Source: Actinobacteria bacterium ATB1 (GTDB taxonomy: Bacteria > Actinomycetota > Acidimicrobiia > UBA2766). Taken from it: 11,397 nucleotides of DNA. The stretch is from NCBI GenBank assembly GCA_021404985.1, contig QWHP01000043.1, forward strand, positions 1 to 11,397, written 5' to 3'. Below the pieces are notes generated by a model. That model saw only the letters and a program-made list of their open reading frames with translations. It had not been told where the DNA came from and did not search any database. Position 1 is the stretch's first letter. Every line of letters starts with the position of its first letter. The position numbers were made by a program, and so were the translations under genes. Below are positions 4,807 to 11,397 of the stretch, one piece after another.

Positions 4807-5952
4807 TCACGCCTGGAAGCCGTCCAAGGCACAGAGGACTCGCAGCATGACCTCGTCGGCGCCTCCACCGATCGACAGGAGGCGGGAGTCCCTGTAGAAG
4901 CGGGCCGTCCACGTCTCTTCCATGTAGCCGATCCCACCGTGGAACTGGATGCAGAGGTCGGCCACCTGACGCTGGAGACGGCCGGCCTTGAGCTTGGCGA
5001 TCGTCGCGAAACGCGTCGTGTCCTCACCGGCGATGTGGCGCTCGCAGCACGCGTAGTTGTACTGACGGAGGAGATCGAGCTCGGCCGCGAGCTCGGCGAG
5101 CTGGTATGCGATGTACTGGTTTGCGATCAGCGGCCTGCCGAAGGCCTTGCGCTCCTTGAGGTAGTTCTTCGTGAGCTCGAGGGCCCGACCCATAGCACCG
5201 ACCGCTTGATAGGCGGCGATCATGCGCTCGTTCTGGAACTGCCACATCTGCTGCTGGAACCCGTGGCCCACTTCGCCGATCGTGTTCGAAACCGGGATGC
5301 GGCATTCGTCGAAGGCGAGCTCCGCAGTGTCGCTGCAGCGGTTGCCGAGCTTGTCGAGCTTCCTGCTGACGGAGAAGCCGGGGGTGTCTGTCGGGAAGAG
5401 GATCTGGCTCATGCCCTGGTATCCGCCCTCATCGGAGGTGCGGGCGAGCAGGCAGAGCCAGTCTGCCTGCACCCCGTTGGTTATGTAGAGCTTCGTGCCC
5501 GAGATCACCCACTCGTCCCCGTCACGGACGGCGCGGGTCCTGATCCCTGCGACGTCCGATCCGGCGTCGGGTTCCGTGACGGCGATCGCCGCGACCATCT
5601 CGCCGGCGATCGCGGGACGCAGGTACCTCTCGCGGAGCTCGTCGCTGCCGAAGCGGTGCAGAGCAGGAGTGGCCATGTCCGTCTGGACCGAGATCGCCAT
5701 CGGGACCCCGCTGGCTCCCGCCCTCCCGATCTCCTCCCCGAAGACCGCCGTGTAGCTGTGGTCCGCACCCTGCCCGCCCCACCTGGGGTCGTACTCGAGA
5801 CCGAGCAGGCCGAGCTCGCCCATCTTGGCGAAGAGCTCGTGGGCGGGGAACCCCCCCTCGGCCTCCCACTGGTCGACGTAGGGGTCGATCTCGTTCGCGA
5901 CGAAGTCGCGAACGGTCTTGCGGAAGAGCTCGTGTTCGGCTGTGAACTGCAT
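4807..5952 (-). CDS. atuD: Acyl-CoA dehydrogenase, AtuD (citronellyl-CoA dehydrogenase)-like
   Basis: This full-length 381-residue FAD enzyme would introduce a 2,3-double bond into an acyl-CoA. The N-terminal helical domain runs to about residue 115. The middle barrel carries AVTEPDAGSDVAGIRT (124-139) and WVISGTKLYITNG (148-160). The C-terminal helical domain has KERKAFGRPLIANQ (266-279) and FHGGIGYMEE (337-346). The usual C-terminal catalytic Glu position reads IGGGADEVM (361-369) without it. Instead FQNERMIAA places Glu242 in helix G, as in isovaleryl-CoA and long-chain dehydrogenases, which act on branched or long substrates. The ending SIGGGADEVML resembles AtuD of Pseudomonas as I remember it. 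AAGGAGG sits 7 nt before the ATG and AtuA ends 22 bp upstream. In the atu pathway this enzyme converts citronellyl-CoA to geranyl-CoA. Another branched acyl-CoA is possible. Confidence 0.85.
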   Translation of the reverse strand: MQFTAEHELFRKTVRDFVANEIDPYVDQWEAEGGFPAHELFAKMGELGLLGLEYDPRWGGQGADHSYTAVFGEEIGRAGASGVPMAISVQTDMATPALHRFGSDELRERYLRPAIAGEMVAAIAVTEPDAGSDVAGIRTRAVRDGDEWVISGTKLYITNGVQADWLCLLARTSDEGGYQGMSQILFPTDTPGFSVSRKLDKLGNRCSDTAELAFDECRIPVSNTIGEVGHGFQQQMWQFQNERMIAAYQAVGAMGRALELTKNYLKERKAFGRPLIANQYIAYQLAELAAELDLLRQYNYACCERHIAGEDTTRFATIAKLKAGRLQRQVADLCIQFHGGIGYMEETWTARFYRDSRLLSIGGGADEVMLRVLCALDGFQA

Positions 5953-5959
5953 CGTGAAG

Positions 5960-5966
5960 CCTCCTT
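5960..5966 (-). promoter_or_regulatory. Consensus Shine-Dalgarno of the acyl-CoA dehydrogenase gene
   Basis: AAGGAGG on the minus strand lies 7 nt before the ATG at 5952, within the 22-bp gap after atuA. It is the strongest ribosome site in the operon. Confidence 0.75.
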
Positions 5967-5974
5967 CGGTGGGA

Positions 5975-7759
5975 CTACTCGGGGGACGGGGCGATCAGGT
6001 GCTCCGGTACCTCGACGACCTTCGCTCGCAGGTATTCGCCGAGACCCTTGGCTTGAGGGTCGGTGCGCGTCGACGCGGCCACCCCCCGTCCGAGCAGACC
6101 GCGGACGACGAAGTTCAAGGACAGGATGTTCGCCAGCCTGTACCGTTCGACGGTCAGGCTCCGCGTCTCGGGCAGGAGCTCCTGGAGCCGCTCTGTCGTG
6201 AGGAAGCTGTCGAGCCAGGCGAAGGCTTCTGGGGTACGCGTCCAGACACCGATGTTGGCGTTGCCGCCCTTGTCCCCGGATCTCGCACCGACCAAGACTC
6301 CGAGGGGGGCTCGGGTGGTCGGGCCGCCGGCGGTCGAAGAGCCCGGGAACGCCACGTCCTGTTCCGGCTTGTCCCTCCCGTCGATGGACGACACCTTCTC
6401 GGGCGCGGGGACCTCGATGCGCCGTTCGCCGATCACGACCGTCTCCTGGACCTCGGACCGGGGCACGAACGTCGGCCAGTAGACGCCGAAGGGCTGGGCA
6501 GACTGGGGCACCGACGTCGTCAGGAACCCCGGGTAGCTGGCGAGTGCCATCTGGATCACCGCATCCGAGAAGGCCCGGCCGACACGTGCCTCGTCCGAGG
6601 ACTTGACGGTCACCCGAAGTGTGGAGATCGCGAGATCGTTGCTCTCCGGGTCGGGTCTCCCCGAGGGGACGAACTGCACGTCGATCTCGTCGAAGGCCTC
6701 CCTTCCTCCGGGCACGGCCTGCCAGATCGTGCGCTCGGCGAGCTCCGCCTTCGACTCCGGGTCGAGTCCGGTGAGCACGAACGTCATGCTGTTGCGGAAA
6801 CCGCCGAGGTAGTTCATGCATACCTTCAGCGTCTCGGGAGGAGGTGTCCCCTCGACGCCGTCGATGCGCACGCGATTCTCTCCCACTTCGGTGAGCCTGA
6901 TCGTGTCGAACCGTGCGGTTACGTCCGGGTTGTGGTACTCGGGGGCCCCGATCTCGTAGAGGAGTTGCGCCGTGACCGTGCCGGCGGACACGAGACCGCC
7001 GGTCCCGGGATGCTTCGTGATGACGGAGGAGCCGTCGGCTGCGATCTCGGCGATCGGGAACCCCGGGTGCTCCAGGCCAGGCACCTCGAGAAAGAACGAG
7101 TAGTTCCCTCCCGTCGCCTGTGCGCCGCATTCTATGACGTGACCCGCGACCACCGCGCCGGCGAGGGCGTTCCAGTCATCCCATTGCCAGTCGTGGTGCC
7201 ACGCTGCCGGACCCACTGCAAGGGCGGCATCAGTCACACGGCCGCAGACAACGACGTCCGCGCCGGCCGTGAGAGCGGCGGCGATCCCCCTGCCACCCAA
7301 GTACGCGTTCGCGGTCAACGGGAAGGCGCCGAGATCTTCGAGCCTCTCTCCCGTGTCGAGGTTCTCGAAGGTGCATCCCGCCTCGCGCAGCTCGTCGAGA
7401 CGGGGATGGATGTCGTCACCCTCGACGTGGGCCACCTCGCAGGGCACTTCCAGGAGGGCTGCGAGCTCCCGCACGGCGTCTGCGAGCCCCGCGGGATTGA
7501 GGCCGCCTGCGTTGGTGACGACCTTGATCCCGTCCTGGACGCAACGGCCCAGGACCTCTTCCATCTGCGTGAGGAACGTCCGCGCCCAACCGGCTTCGGG
7601 CCGCTTCATCCGCTGCCGTGCGAGGATCAGCATCGTCAACTCGGCGAGCCAGTCTCCCGTGAGGACATCGATCGGTCCGCCTTCGACCTGTTCACGGGCC
7701 GCGGACAGCCGGTCCCCGAAGAAGCCGCTGCAGTTCGCGATCCGGATCGGCGCGCTCAC
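5975..7759 (-). CDS. atuA: AtuA-family acyclic terpene utilisation protein (DUF1446 plus C-terminal domain)
   Basis: The 594-residue protein has the two-part layout of AtuA. The DUF1446 domain (about 4-450) begins IRIANCSGFFGDRLSAA and contains GIKVVTNAGGLNPAGLADAV (77-96), NAYLGGRGIAAALTAGADVV (151-170), VCGRVTDAAL (171-180) and GGLVSAGTVTAQLLYEIG (254-271). A smaller C-terminal domain (about 484-590) follows, starting APLGVLVGARSGDKGGNANI. AtuA is needed for citronellol/geraniol growth in Pseudomonas, but its reaction is not settled. The GTG start overlaps the TGA of the upstream biotin carboxylase gene by 4 nt (GTGA), with GAGGAGG just upstream, so translation is coupled. Its place between carboxylase and dehydrogenase genes is the best evidence that the operon is atu-like rather than a leucine-degradation set. 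Frame and domains are intact. Confidence 0.9.
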   Translation of the reverse strand: MSAPIRIANCSGFFGDRLSAAREQVEGGPIDVLTGDWLAELTMLILARQRMKRPEAGWARTFLTQMEEVLGRCVQDGIKVVTNAGGLNPAGLADAVRELAALLEVPCEVAHVEGDDIHPRLDELREAGCTFENLDTGERLEDLGAFPLTANAYLGGRGIAAALTAGADVVVCGRVTDAALAVGPAAWHHDWQWDDWNALAGAVVAGHVIECGAQATGGNYSFFLEVPGLEHPGFPIAEIAADGSSVITKHPGTGGLVSAGTVTAQLLYEIGAPEYHNPDVTARFDTIRLTEVGENRVRIDGVEGTPPPETLKVCMNYLGGFRNSMTFVLTGLDPESKAELAERTIWQAVPGGREAFDEIDVQFVPSGRPDPESNDLAISTLRVTVKSSDEARVGRAFSDAVIQMALASYPGFLTTSVPQSAQPFGVYWPTFVPRSEVQETVVIGERRIEVPAPEKVSSIDGRDKPEQDVAFPGSSTAGGPTTRAPLGVLVGARSGDKGGNANIGVWTRTPEAFAWLDSFLTTERLQELLPETRSLTVERYRLANILSLNFVVRGLLGRGVAASTRTDPQAKGLGEYLRAKVVEVPEHLIAPSPE

Positions 7760-9735
7760 TCGGCCTCCTCGAAATGGACGAGGACCTGGTGCGCGTCGAC
7801 GGCGTCACCCTCGGCCACGAGGACTTCGGCGACGATGGCGCCTTCGGAGGCGACGATGCGGTGCTCCATCTTCATCGCCTCCATGACCACGAGTGTGTCA
7901 CCGGCCTGGACGCGGTCGCCGGAGCGGACGAGGACGGACACGACCTGGCCGGGTACCGGGGCCGAAGGTCCCGCCGCCGCAGCCCCGGCGCCGTGGTCGA
8001 CGAAGCGGGGGACCTCCTGCAAACGGACCTGTCCGGCCGGGGAGTTCACGAACACGACGTCCCCGTAGGTCGCGAGGTCGTGAACGGTGGTCAGACCCCC
8101 AAACGCCAGGATGATCCGCGTCTCGTCGTACTCGAGGAGACGCACCTCGAGAGGAGCACCGTCGACCGTCACAGACGGGTTGCCGTCACGGTCGAAGACG
8201 TACGCGACGCTCGCCTCGCCGAGCTCTGTCGCGTACGCCACAGTTCCGGGTGCACTCCGCACGTTGCGCCATCCGACCGGGGCGAAGCGATACGCGCTCC
8301 CCGCGTGCCGGACGAGAGCGGAGTGGAGTGCCGCCGCGGCGGCTGCCTGGCGGATCGTTGCCGCATCGGGCGTTCCTGTGAGGGAGCCATCCTCGAGGAG
8401 TCCCGTCGTCTGCTGCGCTGAGAGGAAGCGGTGGTCCTCGAGGACGGCGACGAGCTGTCCGACGTTGGTCGTGATGCCGTGGACGTTGAGCTCACGCAGG
8501 GCTCGGGCGAGCCGCGTCGCTGCCTCGTGACGGCGGGGAGCGTGCGAGATCGCCTTCGCCAGCATCGGGTCGAACTCCGCCGGGACGTCCGAACCCGTCA
8601 CAACCCCTGTGTCCCAACGGATCGGGGAGGTGGCACCCCGCTGCCAGCGCTCGACACGGCCAGGCGAGGGCAACCACCCTTGGGAGGGGTCCTCGGCGTA
8701 TATGCGGGCCTCGATCGCATGGCCGTCGAGACGTAGATCCTCCTGGCTGAGCTCGAGTTCGTTCCCCATGGCGATCTCGAGCTGGAGCCGGACGAGATCC
8801 AAGCCGGTGATCGACTCCGTGACCGGGTGTTCGACCTGCAGCCGAGTGTTCATCTCCAGGAAGTAGAAGGACTCGTCGTCGGTGGCATCGAGAAGGAACT
8901 CGACGGTGCCCACGCCCGTGTAGCCGATCGCAGCGCCAAGGGAACAGGCTGCCGAGCCCATCGCCTTGCGCAGCTCGGGAGTGACCACGGGCGAGGGGGC
9001 CTCCTCGATCACCTTCTGATGACGGCGCTGCACCGAGCATTCGCGTTCCCCGAGGTGGATCACGTTGCCGTGCTTGTCCGCCACCACCTGGATCTCGACG
9101 TGACGCACGGGGTCGAGGAGGCGCTCGAGGAACACCGTTCCGTCACCGAATGCGGACTCGGCCTCGCGTCGGGCTGCAGCGACTGCATCGGGAAGGGAGT
9201 CCGGGCCGTCGACCCTTCGCATTCCGCGTCCCCCACCGCCGGCGGACGCCTTCACAAGCAGCGGATATCCGACACCGTCCGCTGCCCGAACCCAGGCTTC
9301 GGGATCTTCGCCGTCGACCTCCGCCCCGGGAAGGAGAGGGACACCCGCTTCCGTGGCCAGCTCTTTGGCGCGGATCTTGAGGGCCATCGCTGAGATGGAG
9401 TCCGGGGGAGGTCCCACGAAGACAAGGCCGGCTTCGGTGCACAGCGACGCGAACACGGGGTCCTCTGCGAGGAAGCCATAGCCCGGGTGCACCGCATCGG
9501 CTCCGGAGTGTCGAGCAGCCTCCACGACGGCTTCCCGGCGGAGGTAGGTCTCGGTCGGTGTCGTCCCGGGAAGCCGAACGGCAACGTCCGCTTCGCGTAC
9601 GTGCAGTGCCGAAGCATCGGGATCCGCGTACACGGCCACGGTCCGCATGCCGAGCTCGCGCGCTGTCCGCATCACGCGGCACGCTATCTCGCCTCGGTTG
9701 GCGACGAGTAGGGACCGGATCTCTGTTCTCGACAA
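7756..9735 (-). CDS. atuF: Acyl-CoA carboxylase biotin carboxylase/biotin carrier subunit (AtuF/MCC-alpha type)
   Basis: This 659-residue subunit carboxylates its own biotin with ATP and bicarbonate and passes CO2 to the carboxyltransferase. The biotin carboxylase domain (about 5-450) shows LLVANRGEIACRVMRTAREL (9-28), the ATP-grasp glycine loop KASAGGGGRGM (162-172), RECSVQRRHQKVIEEAP (231-247) and EMNTRLQVEHPVTE (294-307). A linker domain follows. The carrier domain at the end contains the biotinylation motif EAMKM with Lys622, preceded by APVPGQVV. The length fits the alpha subunits of methylcrotonyl-, geranyl- and similar acyl-CoA carboxylases. Translation appears to start at a TTG directly after a GGAGGGG site, 12 bp past the partner's stop. 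Choosing AtuF over MCC-alpha rests on the adjacent atuA; sequence alone does not decide the substrate. Confidence 0.85.
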   Translation of the reverse strand: MSRTEIRSLLVANRGEIACRVMRTARELGMRTVAVYADPDASALHVREADVAVRLPGTTPTETYLRREAVVEAARHSGADAVHPGYGFLAEDPVFASLCTEAGLVFVGPPPDSISAMALKIRAKELATEAGVPLLPGAEVDGEDPEAWVRAADGVGYPLLVKASAGGGGRGMRRVDGPDSLPDAVAAARREAESAFGDGTVFLERLLDPVRHVEIQVVADKHGNVIHLGERECSVQRRHQKVIEEAPSPVVTPELRKAMGSAACSLGAAIGYTGVGTVEFLLDATDDESFYFLEMNTRLQVEHPVTESITGLDLVRLQLEIAMGNELELSQEDLRLDGHAIEARIYAEDPSQGWLPSPGRVERWQRGATSPIRWDTGVVTGSDVPAEFDPMLAKAISHAPRRHEAATRLARALRELNVHGITTNVGQLVAVLEDHRFLSAQQTTGLLEDGSLTGTPDAATIRQAAAAAALHSALVRHAGSAYRFAPVGWRNVRSAPGTVAYATELGEASVAYVFDRDGNPSVTVDGAPLEVRLLEYDETRIILAFGGLTTVHDLATYGDVVFVNSPAGQVRLQEVPRFVDHGAGAAAAGPSAPVPGQVVSVLVRSGDRVQAGDTLVVMEAMKMEHRIVASEGAIVAEVLVAEGDAVDAHQVLVHFEEAE

Positions 9736-9737
9736 AT

Positions 9738-9744
9738 CCCCTCC
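9738..9744 (-). promoter_or_regulatory. Shine-Dalgarno GGAGGGG supporting a TTG start
   Basis: On the minus strand GGAGGGG lies just before TTG at 9735, inside the 12-bp gap after the carboxyltransferase stop. No ATG or GTG is available before the conserved LLVANRGEI motif, so TTG is the probable initiator. The short spacing may make initiation depend on coupling with the upstream gene. Confidence 0.6.
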
Positions 9745-9747
9745 AGC

Positions 9748-11352
9748 TCACATTCGGAAGACGCCGAAGCTCTTCGTGCCCTCCACCGGGGCCGAGTGGA
9801 TCGCGGACATCGCGATTCCGACGACGGTGCGGGTATCGCGCGGGTCGATGATCCCGTCGTCCCACTGGCGACCGGTCGCGAAGAGGGCGGTCGACTCCCG
9901 CTCGATCTGCGTCTCGACGAAGGCGCGCATGCCGGCGTCAGCCTCCTCGTCGAACTCGCGCCCTGCCCGCTCGGCGGCCTGACGCTGCACGATCGACAGG
10001 ACACCGGCGAGTTGCTTCGGGCCCATCACCGCGATCCGGTGGTTCGGCCACGTGAAGACGAATCGAGGCTTGTACGCACGCCCGGACATGCCGTAGTTCC
10101 CGGCCCCGTAGCTGGCACCCACCATGATCGTGACGTGGGGTACCGAGGAGTTCGACACAGCGTTGATCAGCTTCGCGCCGTCCTTGATGATCCCACCCTG
10201 CTCGTAGCGCGTCCCGACCATGAAGCCCGTGATGTTCTGCAAGAAGAGGAGGGGAGTGTCGGTCCGGTTGGAGAGCTGGATGAACTGTGCTCCCTTCTGG
10301 GACTCCTCGGAGAACAGGATCCCGTTGTTGCCCAGGACCCCCACTGGGAAGCCGCACACCGAGCCCCAGCCGCACACGAGCTGCGTCCCGTACGCCGCCT
10401 TGAACTCCTCGAAGCGACTTCCGTCGAGCACACGGGCCAGGACCTCGCGGACGTCGAAGGGCACGCGCACGTCGGAGGATGCGACGCCGAGGAGCTCCTC
10501 CGGGTCGTGTTCGGGGGCATCGGACGGCTCGGTGGGACCGGGACCGAGCTTGGTCCAGCCGAGGTGGGCGATGATGTCCCGGGTCATCCGTATCGCGTCG
10601 GTCTCGTCTGCAGCGAGGTAGTCGGCGAGGCCCGAGATGCGGGCGTGCATCTCGGCGCCGCCGAGCTCCTCTTCGTCGGCGTCCTCGTCGATCGCCATCT
10701 TCACCAGCGGTGGACCGCCGAGGAATACCTTCGCGCGCTCCTTGACGAAGACGGTGTAGTCGCTCATCCCGGGGACGTACGCGCCCCCGGCCGTCGAGGA
10801 ACCGAACACCACGGAGATGGTCGGGATACCGGCCGCAGACATCCGCGTGAGGTTGCGAAAGGTCTCCCCTCCGGGGACGAAGATGTCGGCTTGGCGCGGT
10901 AGATCGGCTCCTGCCGACTCCGTGAGCCCGATGACCGGCAGGCGATTCTCGATCGCGATCTCCTGCGAGCGCAAACCCTTCTTGAGGCCGTGCGGATTGG
11001 TCGCACCACCCTTCACGGTGGGGTCGCTGCCGCCGATCATGCACTCGACACCGCTGACGACCCCTATCCCGTACACTGCGTTCCCGCCGATGGGGTCTTC
11101 AGAGCCCCACGCGGCCAGAGGTGAGAGCTCGAGGAAGGGCGTGTCACGGTCGACGAGGAGCTCGATCCGCTCGCGGATCATCATCTTGCCGCGTTCACGG
11201 TGACGGCGGACGTACTTCTCGCCGCCCCCGGCGAGGGCCTGGCGTTGGGCGTCGGCGATCTCGTCGAGCCGGGCGAGCATCTCCGCGCGGTTGCGCCTGT
11301 ACGCGTCGGAATTGGTGTCGAGAGCGCTGCGGAGACGGGGTCCTGGGGTCAT
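9748..11352 (-). CDS. atuC: Acyl-CoA carboxylase carboxyltransferase subunit (AtuC/MCC-beta type)
   Basis: The 534-residue crotonase-fold subunit transfers CO2 from carboxybiotin to an acyl-CoA. The N half has RERIELLVDRDTPFLEL (60-76), the acyl-CoA-side loop TNPHGLKKGL (118-127), and the oxyanion-hole motif GSSTAGGAYVPGMSDY (184-199). The C half has LFLQNITGFMVG (369-380) and the second oxyanion motif GASYGAGNYGMSGRAYKPRF (412-431). The segment ADLPRQADIFVPGGETF (149-165) carries VPGG where, as I recall, methylcrotonyl-CoA carboxylases have a bulkier FPDxxHFGRIF-like run. That favours a larger substrate such as geranyl-CoA, but this is inference. It is the first gene of the operon. No Shine-Dalgarno precedes the ATG at 11352, so leaderless initiation or an unseen feature is possible. 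Only 45 bp upstream are visible, too few to place a promoter. Confidence 0.87.
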   Translation of the reverse strand: MTPGPRLRSALDTNSDAYRRNRAEMLARLDEIADAQRQALAGGGEKYVRRHRERGKMMIRERIELLVDRDTPFLELSPLAAWGSEDPIGGNAVYGIGVVSGVECMIGGSDPTVKGGATNPHGLKKGLRSQEIAIENRLPVIGLTESAGADLPRQADIFVPGGETFRNLTRMSAAGIPTISVVFGSSTAGGAYVPGMSDYTVFVKERAKVFLGGPPLVKMAIDEDADEEELGGAEMHARISGLADYLAADETDAIRMTRDIIAHLGWTKLGPGPTEPSDAPEHDPEELLGVASSDVRVPFDVREVLARVLDGSRFEEFKAAYGTQLVCGWGSVCGFPVGVLGNNGILFSEESQKGAQFIQLSNRTDTPLLFLQNITGFMVGTRYEQGGIIKDGAKLINAVSNSSVPHVTIMVGASYGAGNYGMSGRAYKPRFVFTWPNHRIAVMGPKQLAGVLSIVQRQAAERAGREFDEEADAGMRAFVETQIERESTALFATGRQWDDGIIDPRDTRTVVGIAMSAIHSAPVEGTKSFGVFRM

Positions 11353-11397
11353 GTCAGAGGGGGAAGCTACCAGGCACCCCCGACGGGACCTCAGTGC

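Noticed and set aside
4801..4815. Inverted repeat CAGGC/GCCTG between the convergent genes, considered as a terminator
   Set aside because: The stem is only 5 bp, has no T-run on either strand and overlaps the dehydrogenase stop codon.
4939..6201. Open plus-strand frame (420 codons) antisense to the acyl-CoA dehydrogenase
   Set aside because: It mirrors the dehydrogenase codons, is rich in Arg/Glu/Val/Leu and has no recognisable motif.
5918..8068. Long open plus-strand frame (716 codons) antisense to atuA
   Set aside because: It is a shadow of atuA and atuF, whose domains are unmistakable. There is no domain, ribosome site or sensible start.

Overview
The window is high-GC DNA with GC-rich third codon positions and frequent GTG/TTG starts. 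It looks like an Actinomycetota chromosome; an Acidimicrobiia-like lineage is possible, but nothing in the sequence fixes the rank. It falls into a decayed left third and an orderly right two thirds.

Left third (about 1-2850): a graveyard of mobile, addiction and restriction genes. At the left edge is the 3' part of an IS1634/IS4-type transposase whose frame is broken by a perfect 8-bp tandem duplication. Next to it, on the minus strand, is a shortened VapB/AbrB-type antitoxin with no VapC, preceded by an intact PrsW-family intramembrane protease gene. Upstream of that come about 310 bp without a recognisable gene, a remnant of a type I restriction HsdR subunit that keeps its Walker A motif but changes frame, a MazF toxin broken at a six-G run and fused to the hsdR remnant, and an intact ribbon-helix-helix antitoxin. 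A tRNA-Leu(UAA) gene follows. Its 3' end faces this debris, as expected for an integration site.

Middle (about 3000-4800, plus strand): a family 2 glycosyltransferase-like gene, a very acidic 79-residue protein and an unrecognised 232-residue protein. They are collinear and may be one transcription unit.

Right (4807-11352, minus strand): a tightly packed operon in the order carboxyltransferase (AtuC/MCC-beta type), biotin carboxylase plus biotin carrier (AtuF/MCC-alpha type), AtuA (DUF1446 plus C-terminal domain) and an AtuD-like acyl-CoA dehydrogenase. Gaps are 12 bp, a 4-bp GTGA overlap and 22 bp. This is the core of the acyclic terpene (citronellol/geraniol) utilisation system. The dehydrogenase would make a 2,3-unsaturated branched acyl-CoA, the two carboxylase subunits would carboxylate its methyl branch, and AtuA has an unresolved role. 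The hydratase (atuE), atuB, atuG and atuH are not in the window, so the true substrate is open.

I found no CRISPR array, rRNA or wholly new system. The most notable items are the decayed toxin/restriction locus beside tRNA-Leu(UAA), the two precisely readable inactivating lesions, and the compact atu-like operon.
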